The position numbers were made by a program, and so were the translations under genes. From Rhyzopertha dominica (Eukaryota; Arthropoda; Insecta; Coleoptera; Bostrichidae), in assembly GCA_025024175.1 (NCBI GenBank), contig QCXZ01000041.1, forward strand, positions 5,885,786-5,949,785: 64,000 bases of DNA, read 5' to 3'. Position 1 is the stretch's first letter. Each line of letters begins with the position of its first letter. Of this stretch, positions 47,291-60,126 are shown piece by piece. The notes below the pieces were generated by a model. That model had not been told where the DNA came from. It was given only the letters and a program-made list of their open reading frames with translations, and did not search any database.

Positions 47291-47589
47291 ACCAGTTGGG
47301 TTTTTCTAAGTCGTTTTCGGATATCTGCAGATGCTGTTTTCATTCAGATTAAACTTAAAGTCGAGGCAAATTAGACATCAAACACTTCATCAAATCACGT
47401 ACTATTTTGATATATTGTTTATTATGTAAAAGCAGTGTTAAATCCAAGTTTTTGATCTCGGCAGATGACCGCGTCATTGTCAATAAAACCGCAATTTTGA
47501 AACTTTTTTGAATTTTTGTCGCCGTTGGCTCAGAAAGCAATGACTACATTACTCACTTTTAAAGTAGATAAAGTTTGTAGTACTTCTGA

Positions 47590-47706
47590 CGAGACCGAGG
47601 TTAGTAAAGTCTCGTCTCGGTCTCGTATACGAGACCGAGACCGAGATTAAAGTACCCGAGACCCATACGAGACTGAGACTGAACATACTAGACTTCGAGA
47701 GTCTCG
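47590..47706. repeat. GAGACC-rich arm (left) with 28-bp palindrome
   Basis: GAGACCGA-type hexamers on both strands, with a perfect 28-bp palindrome at 47614-47641 centred on GTATAC. Confidence 0.8.
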
Positions 47707-48039
47707 TTTTTTTTATACAAATATATGTATAAAAGGGTGGGATTAAATTGTTTACACTAGTGACGATGATTTCAAACTTGACACTTAAATGTAAATAACA
47801 CAATTATCATATTCTTACCTATTATTTTACTTCACTAAATTAGCACAATATAATTTAATTATTTACCTAATTCTATTACTTACATAATTTTAGTAGTGTT
47901 TTAATTCAAGTAGAAATAAAATAGTAAGCGGTAAAGCTGTGCAGATTATATAGTGAGTTTTTATCTGAAAGATTTTACATGTTTACAGGAACAGTAAACC
48001 ACTAGTCAAGTACAAGTACCAGGGCTATAGAAAAAACAA

Positions 48040-48390
48040 AATGCAATATCCTCAAAAACAGCGAAAATATTTACCGTATAACTACATATTGTGTCAAAAT
48101 TCACGCAACACTAAATGCCTTTGCAAGGATAAGAATAAAAAAAACGTAATAATATGCAGGAAAGGCGATCTTTTCAGTTTAAAAATCTTTGATTCATGTT
48201 TGGTTACTTGAATAAAAATGATAAAACTAATTATATGTTTGTTTCGAAATGTAAGTACAACGCTTTTATCAAACTAACAAAATAATTCATTAAACATTTT
48301 TATTCGGTTTAGTTTGCAGAAAGCACAAAAAATCATTTGATGTAAATTCAAGATGAAAATGAAATGAATGTTTAAACTACTATAATTACT
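48040..48390. repeat. Dispersed repeat D, copy 1
   Basis: ATGCAATATCCTCAAAAACA through AATGAATGTTTAAA matches 62974-63560 closely over about 350 bp. It lies between the GAGACC arms. Non-coding. Confidence 0.75.
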
Positions 48391-48911
48391 ACGAAATCAA
48401 CAAGCCATCTTGCGTAGGTACATAAATACTATGAAGGCTACAGCGCAATACATTAATTTGTATGCATTTTGTTGTCAATTATGACCAAGTGTGCATAGTT
48501 ATTTGCATGATCAACTTGATAACATTATTTATAAACAAATCTGAAATTAATTAATATATACAAAAGTATGTACTTTTTAAATCACTGTATGTAAAAATGT
48601 TATAAGAATCTGATACATAATGGTCATTTTGAGATATTTATGCCAACACAAATATATTGTCGCACATAATTTTAATACGGCTTACAAATATATTTGAAGT
48701 GCTGCACTGTTATTTTAAAAGAAAAAGTTACAGAGGACAAATACCGAAATTCGAAGCTTAATCATCCGTAACCACCACCGCGTAGCTATAGAAGATATAT
48801 CTCAAGATATTTACGATGCACTTTAGTTATAAATATATCTAATATCGCCTTTGATGACATTCTTGTAAAAGGAACATATCGGAATTTCAAAAATATTAGG
48901 ATTACTACCAC

Positions 48912-49050
48912 TTATCAGAAAACTCGAGACTCTCGTCACGAGACCGAGACTAAGTAGGCCGAGACCGAGACTGAGACCAAAGAATCCATGCATTCCCGAG
49001 ACCGAGACCGAGACCAAGCAAGTCTCGGTCTCGTATCACCGAGACCGAAA
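48912..49050. repeat. GAGACC-rich arm (right)
   Basis: The same hexamers in three clusters. The inner CGAGACTCTCG mirrors CGAGAGTCTCG of the left arm. Together the arms bound about 1.46 kb, which looks like a fold-back or hexamer-ended non-autonomous element. Confidence 0.75.
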
Positions 49051-49054
49051 CAGT

Positions 49055-49535
49055 AAAAGTTTGCAACAATCTAAGACCAGAATTGTTATTGTAGGACCAA
49101 GAGCTTTGAAGATAATGCTTTCCAAATTTTATTCTCAAATTGAAAGATTTTTATCAAAACTTCGTCATTTTCAGTAGGTACCATTTATGTTTCTGAAGGT
49201 CTAATTTAGTGCTCCAAAACCGTCTGGAATCTACTGGGGTCTCATAAGACCGCAAAGATATCCCCAACTCCAAAGGCGTGCACATGACCTTGCATTGGGA
49301 GAGCAGCTAATAGTCGTTTATGATACTAGAAACAAGTTTTCAGTAACAAATAATAACATACCAGACGGCAAGCCGCGGTTAAGGCGATTGTCTGCTTTGC
49401 TCAGTTTACTCTATATTCCGACCTTATGAGCTCCAATAGCTCCTGGAGGGGAATCACACCTGTAGGGTCTGCTCAGAAAAGTAGGGAAATCCAGTTCATC
49501 TCTTTACCAACTGCGGACTGCTGGGAGGCAAAAGG
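49055..49535. other. No gene recognised
   Basis: Lies between the GAGACC arm and the GIY-YIG relic. The frame from 49426 leads into the relic. Confidence 0.35.
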
Positions 49536-49539
49536 TTTG

Positions 49540-49770
49540 GAGAATTTGGCTCGCAATCCATTGAGAATGAATATCTTTATGGGTTACTTTGGAAAGAGGT
49601 ACTGCTCTTCTTTGAACAATTGCAATAATTTCGACAAAAAGTCAGGTGTTGTTTAATATTGAATGCATCAGTTTTGGTAAAATTTACGTGGGACAAACCC
49701 CGATGAAGCAACATTATTCGCAGTATAACAAATACTCACAAGGAAATATCTTAAATGTATACGACTGGTT
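49540..49770 (+). pseudogene. Penelope-like GIY-YIG relic
   Basis: NCNNFDKKSGVV in one frame, then after a frameshift at 49654 NIECISFGKIYVGQTPMKQ, the GIY-YIG opening (normally C..CGKIYVGQT; the second Cys is Phe here). It decays soon after. The remaining catalytic region is not readable. Confidence 0.55.
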
Positions 49771-49774
49771 TTTA

Positions 49775-51743
49775 ATAACCTCAATGATAAAGAGTACATC
49801 AATTGTAGTATAACCTTAATCTAGTAATAACTTATTATGCAGCGAGGTTCTCAAACGAAATTCATGATGAGTTACATTTTCTGAAATAAAAATTGATGGC
49901 ATTCGTATTCAATTGTCAGTACCTTTAATTTAGAAGAAGACCCACAACAAATCGATTAGGTAAAGCCAGTGTAATAACAAAACGGCAGATTATCAAAGTT
50001 CCACTTATTCTGGTACAAAACGAACAAGTCCAGTCACTTGTGTAGTTCTAATTCAATCCCTAACATCACGTTAATCAAGTGAAGACGTCGCTTCGATGTT
50101 GTAAGGAAAACTGCATTGGTCTTCCTAGCTTAATGAAAACAGGGGAGAGGGCGATGAGTTTAATACACAGGGAAGGCCGATAACACGTCAGCCCACGACA
50201 GTGGCAGGTGAAGAACGGTCCCCAATGTAATACATGCACCATTTATCGCCAGGAAGGTCGTTTTTCTGATGGCGTTGGGAGAAAATGAGACTGCAAATTG
50301 GTCCCTTAATGAAAACTCCGGTCTTAATGCAACTGAGGGAGGTTCAAAAGACTTACTCGGAATTTTCGTGCGGTGAAATGAGCTGGCAGACATAATTTTA
50401 GTAGACAGAGTTGTGAAAGAAGGCTTCCGTAGAGATTTTGTGGTAAAAAGTAACAGAAAGCAGGTTTGTATTTAAGACTGTTTTCTTTCGGGAGCTTAGA
50501 AGGCTTTTTAAATAACTTTTGATGTTTCTCGCTGTCACTTGATGGAGGGAAATGCTTTTCTTGTGGGCAGGCCAGTTTTGCGCCATGGATACTCTCTGGT
50601 TTTTGACTAGGTGTTGCGTACAGTGAATCTGATCCCAAATGAACTGATGTGGAGAGCCTCAAAAAAATAATATGTGTGCTTGTTCCTTCTCTCTACCTTA
50701 CAAAACAAGCACTTAGTAATAACTTAATAATACCAATACAATAAAAATGCGTACTTTCCTTTATTGTAGAAATTTTAGAAAATGCGAAACTGTCACTTCT
50801 AATTCAAGATTCAGTAGAACTGGTTAAGATTTTTTATATTTATATTTACAACCCAAAAACATCAATTGGTTAATCAATTATGCAGTACCGTGTATAAGCT
50901 AAAATATTTATTTGAGAGTACTCAGAAACGAACATATTAACAAAATTTATTCCCCTTTGCTTCAAAGGACGATAAAACCAAGCATTTTGCTACATCATGA
51001 TTGACCTTTAAACAATATTTGTTCAGACTTTGTATATCAAATTCATTTTTAACCGAGGTGCTCCAGCCCTACAACGGGTTACCGTTGTAAAAACTTCAGT
51101 AAATGTTGCAACGATCGATGCAAACTGCTAACTATAGCATTTTTTCTGGATAGTAACAAACCTGAGTATGTGTAACTCATTCAAGTTTCACCAATCTGGT
51201 ACGAAACTTAAACTGCTTAGTTTAATTAGCCCCGTCCGCAATATGTCACGTCCATTTAGACTCTTGCATATTTTAACAGACACATATCGATCGAGATCAT
51301 CTATTAATGCCCTTGTTATTACGGCCTATATGTCCTGCCAGGCGAACGTAAACAATACCGTTGCACTGCAATGCTTTAATAGATAAGCTCCGTGTTGGGG
51401 TGTGCGTTTGTTATTTAGTTTTAAAATACCAGCACGCTGTACGTTCACACGCAGCGGTGAACTCCATGCGCGTTTAAAATAATTAAACTGGATTTAGAGG
51501 CGTTATCCTGGCTGTAAATGGGCAGGTTGTAGTAAAAGAATGCGTTGTTGTTAAGTATATACGAGTACTTTGAGAGTTGAATAGAGAGATATGTAATCAC
51601 TGTTATTTGATGTGGTACAGTGAAAAATTTATCCATAACAGCGTTTAAAATACTAGTGATTTATTCCTGATTTGATGCTTAATACTCACATCGTTACCAC
51701 CTTAGAAAAGACGTCAGATTAATAATCTTTTGTGGGTGTTTTA

Positions 51744-51776
<33 letters not shown>

Positions 51777-52540
51777 CTGATGTTGTGGACGCTCAAAGCA
51801 TTCACCCTCGTAAAATTTCACCATTGAAGAACGAAATGACCACATGAATTCCTAGCTGAATTGCATTTGATGTTATTGATTAGTCGTTCAGGATTAGTTG
51901 ACGAAAAATTACAACAGTTTTTAGGTTCGAGGCCCACATTGATGTATCAACCATCATATGTAGGAATTGAAACATAAAAATACAAAATGATTCTCCCATC
52001 CAACAACGTAATTTATCGGGTTTGGTTTTCTAGGGGTAATAATGGAGATTGTTGCCCTGTATCGTGTTACTTGGGTATAATAAAGCAACTTGCGGGAGCA
52101 CGGTATGTTTATAAGTTTTTTGCTGCTTTCGTATAGCCTTCAACCACGCAACTGGTACTCCCAAAAATATTATTAAAAAAGAGTATCTGCCCACATCAGT
52201 CTGCGAATGTCTTTTAAATTAAATAAGCTGATTTTTCCTTACGTGAACAGCGTACAAAGACTTTGTCTTCATAATGTCGTCTAAATGACATTATGGAAAC
52301 GATTCTTTTCAAAACACGAGGTGGAAAATTAATCTAAGGGTTGTTCTTTGTCTGCCGATTCTCATTTTAGTTTCAAATAAATGTTGAGTATACGAGTATA
52401 AGTGTACTTATAGCCATCAACTTTCATTTCTCACAATATTTTATTAAAGGAGCTTAAACATTACCATACGTATCAGCTGCAAGCAATATCGTGCTACCGA
52501 AGAATGCTTAAATCATTTAATTATACAGCAATTAATCCTA
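49775..52540. other. No gene recognised
   Basis: Overlapping minus frames at 50160-50662 look serine/proline-rich but have no start context, splice pair or domain. (TTA)n at 51.75 kb. Confidence 0.35.
51745..51777. repeat. (TTA)n microsatellite
   Basis: About 11 TTA units. No reverse transcriptase is readable directly upstream. Confidence 0.9.
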
Positions 52541-53570
52541 AGACCTCATTAACGATTTATCTTCGGTTCTGTCGCCTATTATTTTCAACTTTTACATAAG
52601 CGACCTTCCAGTAACTCAATCGAGAAAATTTCTGTATGCAGACAAAATGGCATTGGCTTTACAAAGTAAAGACTTTTCTGTCCCCGAACAAAACCTTTTA
52701 AGAGACATCGAGATTACAAATTGCTATTTTAAAGCCTGGCGCTTGGAGTAACCCTAGATAGATCTCTAACGTACAAAAACATCAGTAAAAATTACAGACC
52801 AGAAATAGCATCCTGCATAAGCTTGCAAGTACAAGTTGGGGTGTAGATGCAAATGTACTCCGTACTTCTGCAATTGCCTTGCTTTATAGCACTGCTGAGT
52901 ACTGCTGTCCTGTTTGGAAAAATAGTCATCACACAGGAAAAANTGACACTCAACTGAATACTGCAATGCGACTAATTATTGGAACAATTTAGTAAACTCC
53001 ATTACCTTGGCTTCCGATTCTTTCAAGCATTGCTCCTTCGGAGATTCGCAGACAGTTTGCTACATGTGAAGCTTGGCAAAAATATCAATCAGTTCCTAAT
53101 GAGTTTCTGATTTCCCGAGATCTGCAAGAGTTACCTACAACTGGGCTAACTTCCAGAAAACCTCTGTGAACAGAAGATTTCCTTCGTACTCCTTATGCCA
53201 TTGAAGATGGATGGTATTCTTCTTGGCTACCTAATAAACATGATATTCACTATTCAATCAATAGATTATAGACGATCCTACAAAAAAGGTAGCAGGAACT
53301 GACCTCTCGAGAAAGTCTTGAGTCACTCTAAATCGCCTTCGCACTGATGAAGCGAAATGCAACTTTTTGCTTAATAAATGGGATCCATCTATCAACCCCT
53401 CTTGTGAATGTGGAGATCCTCTCCAAACAATTGAACATATGTTCAACAGATGCCCCCGTACAGCATGGCCTGGTGGTTTTGCGTTTGTCCATCGTATTGA
53501 TGGTATTGAAAATTGGCTTAAGACAATCGAGATTTTGCGGTTTTCTTCAATACTCTATCCAAAATAAATA
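52540..53570 (+). pseudogene. Jockey-type reverse transcriptase relic, carboxyl half
   Basis: SPIIFNFYISDLPV (for SP.LFN.Y..DLP) and FLYADKMALALQ, where YADD is YADK. Then LLRDIEITNCYFKAWRL, TLDRSLTYKNI, VLRTSAIALLYSTAEYCCPVW, TQLNTAMRLIIGTI and PSEIRRQFATCEAW follow. Finally CECGDPLQTIEHMFNRCPRTA has the C.CG...T..H....C arrangement seen at the end of such proteins. Several stops and frameshifts. Confidence 0.75.
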
Positions 53571-53999
53571 CATACATGTATGTATCTATTCTGGATAAAG
53601 TGCAAATGCGAGATCTCTTATCGTTGAATAACAAGATTCTTTTTCTTTCACCGCTTTTATAAAAATTAACAGAAATGTGTAATGTATTCATGATTTTCAT
53701 AAGAATAAATAAATAAAATAAGTCAAATATCTTTGAAAAAGCCATGACGCAGCTATGATCCTGTCTGAAATGGATAGAAATTGTTGCAAAATTTTGTTAA
53801 TATCAAGTACATTTGAATTGGTTGAGCCGCAACAGTTTTAAGTATATTTAAATATTCCAGCGACTAAACGTTTAAAGCACAGTGGCGGAAATAACTGCAG
53901 GGAAATACGAATTTCAGTAATCATAAAATAACTTTAATATTTAAACTAGTTAGTGTTTTGTTCATTCTTTGATCGGGTCTACTACTTCAAAAGCTGCGA

Positions 54000-54600
54000 A
54001 AAAAGAAGAAAAAATTCCGATGTGATGTGCCTTCCTGCCCCTTAGAAAGCGCTGTAGTCAGCTTTCTTTATAGCTCTGCCATTTTCCTGCGAAAGACGAG
54101 ACGTTACATTTCATTTAGATTAAGCTAAACAAAGCACCTTCCGTAAACCCGATCCATCTTTAGGAAGCGCCATCGATAGCGAACATGATCCTCCGCTGTG
54201 TTGCGCTCAACACGGGTAATTAGATTCGAAGACAAAGTCCCGCCGGCACCTTGAAAGGGTGCCGTGTCGGGGGCGCCCTCGGGGGCCAATTAAAAGAGCG
54301 TCGCAGTCGGGACGCGGTTTTTAATCATACCAGGTGGCGGCGCTAGCGTCGCCTCGTCTTTTTTGCGGTTTATTGGACACTAAATCACGACGTACACGGG
54401 AAAGTGAATGTTTTATGCATTAACGGCTTTGGGGTGGTCCGTTTTTAAAACGGATGTTTAGTGAGGGGCGATAATAACGAATGGAAAAGGGGGTCGCTTC
54501 GACGATTTTCGTGATAGTCGTTTAATGATCGCAAACTAATGCTATGCAGTGTGATCAGTTAAGGGTGGACAGCGGCTGCTGCGGAGAATCATTTTAAGCA
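54000..54600. promoter_or_regulatory. Longest CpG-rich patch, possible cis-regulatory module
   Basis: About 600 bp with strong CG content (GTGTCGGGGGCGCCCTCGG, GGCGGCGCTAGCGTCGCC) and homeodomain-type sites (TAATTAGA, CAATTAAA, TTTATGCATTAAC). A CTCF-like motif follows 40 bp on. No open frame of note. Confidence 0.28.
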
Positions 54601-54641
54601 AATGTGGCCACATTTTAAATACTATGAAGTACGTAACTTTG

Positions 54642-54655
54642 CCGCTAGGTGGCGC
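54642..54655 (+). promoter_or_regulatory. CTCF-like insulator motif
   Basis: CCGCTAGGTGGCGC fits the CTCF core CCRSYAGRKGGCRS at every position. It lies at the edge of a CpG-rich patch. Short motifs arise by chance. Confidence 0.35.
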
Positions 54656-54659
54656 ATTC

Positions 54660-57430
54660 AATATGACATATCAAATAATCGTTTCATTCTCCAAAAAGCT
54701 GCAATACAATGTTGGTCTAAAATAAACTCATTATAATCTATATTAACTCTTAACAAATATTACTTGAAAAATGTTTTCTACTTGCCATGACAACGAAATA
54801 TCAAATCTTCAAAATTGCATAACTCAAGTATGATTTGAGCGAATTCAACGAATGATGGCATGATTAGTTTTAATCATGTATAATTTATAATTTATTGCAG
54901 CTCTCACACAAAGGGAAGCATTATTTAATAATATTTTATATTTAATCAAATATCTTAAAAAATCAAATGCAATCCTGTAGACTTTTTTGTTAACTCCTTA
55001 ATTAAGCAAAATGAATTTGAAAACCGATGGTCATACTTTTCTTCGTTTCTTTGTTATGGTAAAAAAAACTACGAACCTGTCCTTGGGTTCGGCTATATTT
55101 ATCCATGAAATAGAATTAGATTATATAAAAAATATCAAACGTTTACCCGTAATTTAGTAGTTATTAGGTTAGGTTAAATCAATTATTTTTCAGCAACGGC
55201 GAAACTTTTGAGGATGATTGATAATTTTTCTATTATATCAATTGTAATATTTTTATGTTGTTTTGTGCTGTTAGTTTGTTGTTGGCTGTTTTCTATTGTT
55301 TAATTTTTTAATGTATTAAAAGTAGTTTATTGATTAATAAATAATGCGACGTGTAATAACTTGTTCACCACTAGCGTTAGACTTTTAGTACCTGATATTT
55401 GATATAAAACTTTTTACAAAGCAGGTGACAAAGAAATACCCAAGATTTTGTGACTTATTCTTTCAATGCACACAATATTTTACGGGGCCCAATTATACGT
55501 TTAGTATTTAAACTTGCGTTTTGATATGTACCGATCTCGCATCTAGTTTTTCTAATTTCCGTATTCTGCACTAGCCATTTTCGTTTGGTATTATCAGTAG
55601 ATCCAATATACCGGAATAATTATTTCTGAATCCTATATTTGATGCCATAAGATGATACTTTAATTACAAATACGTATTGTAGTGAAGTAAACGTCTTTAG
55701 AAAAAATTCTATTCGTGAATCGTGTCAACTTCCTCAGACTTTTTTGGTAAATCCAACTATAAGTGAGATTATCAGCGGAAAGAACACGGAAGTGGTACAT
55801 GTTATGAAAAGTAAACAAAGGAAATAAATATCTCAACCTATTTTTGTTTTTTTTTGCAAACATGTGTAACATAAAACACTGTTGCTTAGCCATTCGAGCA
55901 TTTGTTTTGGTCCATTTTAAGCAAATGTTATTCCATATTATTTGCGGTGTCAGATCAACCGTAAATTTTGCTTGACAGGATGACAGAATTTTACAAAATC
56001 GAAAAATTCTTAGATACAATTATTGTTTAATTAGTAACACTTAGGGGAAAATAAGAGCGAACCCGAACGGGACTAAAAAACATTTACAGCGCGTACTGGA
56101 TTTCATACGGCGTGCTGGTTGCCTACTTTAATATTCTGGAGAACCTACACTCTACACTGTGTTAATGTTAAGCCTAATCAAATTTAATGTTCTCGCTCGT
56201 AACATTATAAGTACAAATCTGGAGTGTCTATGTATAAGTGGAAACAGTCTAGTGTTTTGCATTACACTTATAACCTCTCGTATTATCCAACAGTGATGGA
56301 TTAATTAATTGATTATTAAAAATGCTTAGTTCGACCTGTATTAAGTACATATTTTATTTATTAAGGTCCGCCGCGATCAGGTTTCGTTGTTGTACACAGT
56401 TATTTGAAATTTTATTCCCTTACATTCTCAACGAAGATAAGGTACTAGCTTACATTCTTGCTACACTCTAAACCTTTGACAATCCAGTATTATATTCCTT
56501 CTTGCATAGTGTAACTATTGACACTTTTTTTGGTACTTTGCCACATGTTAACAGTTCTTGTTTTTCATATGTCAGTGCGTTACTGTTTTTACTTTTTGTA
56601 TTAATTAAGGTGTATCGCTTTTGAGTTCCTAAGCTTGTGAGGACTCTAGAAAATAATTTCTGGTTTCTTTACACTCGGCTTCCATCCTTTTACCAAAATT
56701 CACCCAAGACAATTTCTTTGCTTCTGGTACCAATTACTTTACTACAAATAATTCTTCCTTGTATACTCGTCCAACCGAAATAGCGAATTTGACTCTACAT
56801 CGTAAATCTTGCTAACAACGATGCGGGGTGGGAAAGAGACTGATTAGTCGGCAATAAAGTGCAAATTGAGGATTCCTCATTTTGTCTTCCTCTTAAAATA
56901 GATGTTGCTAAACGGGTAGAAATAGTCGTTCCACAATTTTTTTTTGACTTGACGTTTAGTCTTATTTTTTCATTCCACCAGTTCGTCCATTTTCGTGTTG
57001 TATTTATTCTAGATATGTCATTCTTCTTTAGGATCCATCCATCCTCTACTATCTGACTACTGTAAGTCTTCTGCAACTTCTACGCAATCATGTTCCACAA
57101 TTCTTTTTATTTTTCTGCACAATTACTTTCCTTGAATCCGTATATTTTTATCTACATATACTTTACGTACAACTGTTTATTTCTACTTCTTTTGTTAGTT
57201 GGCATTTATCTCTTCATTATACATTCTAAAAAATAAATAAATAATAAATTTTCGGACGCTTTCTCATCGAACATTTTGTACCAAGTACCTTCTTTGTTTA
57301 TTATTCACATAATCTATTATTGATACTTCTGTCTATTATCCAATGATGTAGTGCTGTTTACATTTTTATGTTCATAATGTATTCGTAATATACATAACTC
57401 TACAAAACAATATTAATTGAATGCAAGTAT
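54660..57430. other. No gene recognised
   Basis: AT-rich, with a slightly mixed patch at 56040-56160. Frames 55660-56019 and 56795-57076 have no domain. Confidence 0.4.
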
Positions 57431-58181
57431 CAGGGCCGGATTAACCATTAGGCAGAGTAAGTAACTGCCTAGGGGCCTAGCGCGCACGATAAAAATTGGA
57501 AATGTTTCATAGAGTACGAATTTAATTGGAAAATTTCTATCCGCAATGACAATAGGTATTGTATTATTCATTTTTTAAAGCATACAGCCAGTTGGTGAAA
57601 TATTACACACTTACAGCGTCGAACCATCTAGTACCGAGTAGTAGAACTAATAATATGGATGCACTTGAATATTTGTCAGTTTTGCGACCGTGAATAAATT
57701 TAATTTAAAAAGTTTTACTGTGCTCTGTGTTTCAAAATTTATGAATTTTGATATAAGAGTGCTAGATATTTTTATAAATTATAAGCCTTAATTCGGAACG
57801 CAACCAGTAGGCGGTTGGCTGATGAGTACTAGACTTCATTCACATTGGGGGAAGAGGACATCCCCGATTCGTTGTATGCATTACGTAGCGTAATTATATG
57901 ATAAGCATATTAAAAATATTTCTTCTAAAGAATATGTCCTAAAAAGTAGTAAATAAGAAAAAATAATAATATCCAGGAAAAAATAAAAAAATATAGTTAA
58001 ACTTTTGAACTATTTTCTTTTGTTTATTGTTTTTGTTGCATTTAATTAGAATAACGTTAAAATTAAAACACCCGCGTCCCATTTTACTCATCATCCCTTC
58101 ATCAACTTGAAGTAAACTGATGACCTTCAAACAGCTGAAAAGGACCCCCGAGAAGTGTATTGCCTAGAGACCCCAACCCTG
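57431..58181. mobile_element. hAT-like MITE, 751 bp
   Basis: The left end CAGGGCCGGATTAACC and the right end, read inverted, CAGGGTTGGGG share CAGGGYYGG. Both have a TAGGCA motif shortly inside. Flanking 8-mers (GCAAGTAT, GACATTAT) agree at five positions, a weak decayed target duplication. The inside is AT-rich, without transposase. Confidence 0.6.
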
Positions 58182-58739
58182 GACATTATCGCTTTTAAAC
58201 TTTTGTCGCTACTTTACCTCAGTTCTACTGACTCTCCTAATTAGATCTCCAACTATAGCTCCAATACCTTTACTCACATCTTTTATATTTTGTACATCGT
58301 CCTGAAGTTTATTATTTTGATATCACTGTGTGATAGCATCACTCATATATGCACTCCCATTTATTAATTTTAGTAAACCATTGTTCACTTATTTTACAAG
58401 CTACCACCCCTTTTGTCTTCTCCTATATCCGCACACCACTGTATTTCAACACATTTCAAGTATTTCTTGCAAGCTCTTCTCCATACCATCCTCTCACATT
58501 CCAAGTTCAAGTTTTCCATATATTTGTTTTGTCTATGAAACTAAAACACAGTCTGCAGGATCATAAAAATGCTTTCTAAATTAACCTTCGACTAAGTGCT
58601 CTGAAATTATTAAGTACGAAAATCTTCATCTGATGTCGTGAAAGTTTCGCTCTTGTCTATTTGCTTTATCGATGTCTTCCATTAAAACTACAATTAGCAC
58701 TTTTCCCCTCAGAAACAAAGTAATGCAGACAATCATTCA

Positions 58740-59180
58740 CATGTCGTCGCCCAAGTGCTCCATTTTGGTCCCCCTCAGCTCTTTCTAATTCAGAGTAATT
58801 AATAATCAACCCCCTCGGTGCGCGCTGTCATTGTGTACCCCGACAAAGTGAATAAAGAACAGGTAAACAGAGGATATGGTAATGAAGGTAGGCTCGTCAT
58901 TTCCGTGGTATCAAAGGCGCTTATGGCTGCCTCCGAATAAAACGTAATCCACTTAGTGTTTGTTGTGTACACAGGAATTAATTTGAAATAACTTCAGGAA
59001 CAGCGCCAGATAATTACGAACGATTATTCCCTTGTCACTCTCGGCGAAAGTAATTAGAAATTTCGAGCGCTCTAGACGTCGGTGACTTGCCCAAATTCAA
59101 GGGGCCTCTATTATTTCGGCAAATGGCTGTAATTTTACCTGAAATGGTCCGATGAAATCGCTAATGAAGAAGTAATTCCA
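58740..59180. promoter_or_regulatory. Moderately CG-rich patch
   Basis: GGTGCGCGCTGTC, CTCTAGACGTCGGTGACTTG and repeated TAATTA sites. No gene recognised. Confidence 0.2.
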
Positions 59181-59184
59181 GGTG

Positions 59185-60045
59185 TATGGGTAGCAAATAT
59201 AGCAATGACGAATCAAGATTAGCCACTGTTTCACAAACGTTTAGAATTTACGTGAACGACTTGTTCCTTCCTTCTATTATCATTTAAGTTATCTACTTTT
59301 TCAGTCCTTAATGCAGCCCATTCAGTCTACCAGTATTTTGCTGTATCGTCATTTTACTTAGTAGAGAAAAATTCATTTTAACGTTGCTGCAATTTCAAAA
59401 TAAAAATTTTTAAAATCTAGAGTCTACAGCAATTTGACCAATAGCAACACGAAAAGTATACAGCAGCGCAGACGAAATTATTTCGATTATTGTGGGCACA
59501 TAAACAACTCCCCCAAATTAACCACCTGCAACCCTGCTTACGTTTTTTTTTGTTTTTTGCATCTATCATATGCTTTTTTATCATTTTTACCTACAGATGT
59601 TTGGATAATACTTAATTTTTTCTCTTTAAATTGAATGAACGACAATTTATTTGGTACTAAAATCAATTCCTAAAACATGTCGGGAAACGGCTATTTACCA
59701 TTTAAAGTAGAACTTAAACACAATACAATTTAAATTCGCCCTCGTCGTATTTCAACTGTACTGCTATATATCTCTCACCGGCAATTCAGCTTACATTTCT
59801 TGAACCAAGCGTGTCCAGGAAGAATCAACAGCAATTCTGTATTAGGGTTACTACAGCAGCACATGTAAAAGTACAATTATTAAAAGCACAACGTAAGAGA
59901 GACCCTTCTTCAGTTTCTTGAAGCATCGTGACTGATATTCCTATTGAAGCTGCAAATATGATGCGATTGACGTTCTTTAGCTATTTCATACTAATTCTAG
60001 ATTTTGCTAACATATTGCGCTTATGTAAGTCCCATTATTGATTTT
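59185..60045. other. No gene recognised
   Basis: AT-rich upstream flank of RT relic C. Confidence 0.4.
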
Positions 60046-60126
60046 TACCTATTACACATCTTCAATTCTTGTATCGAAAAAGCTTATTTCCCCACAATGT
60101 GGAAGAAAGCCATCGCAATACCTTTG

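Noticed and set aside
50160..50662. Serine/proline-rich minus frames
   Set aside because: Two overlapping frames in the same DNA, no start context or domain.
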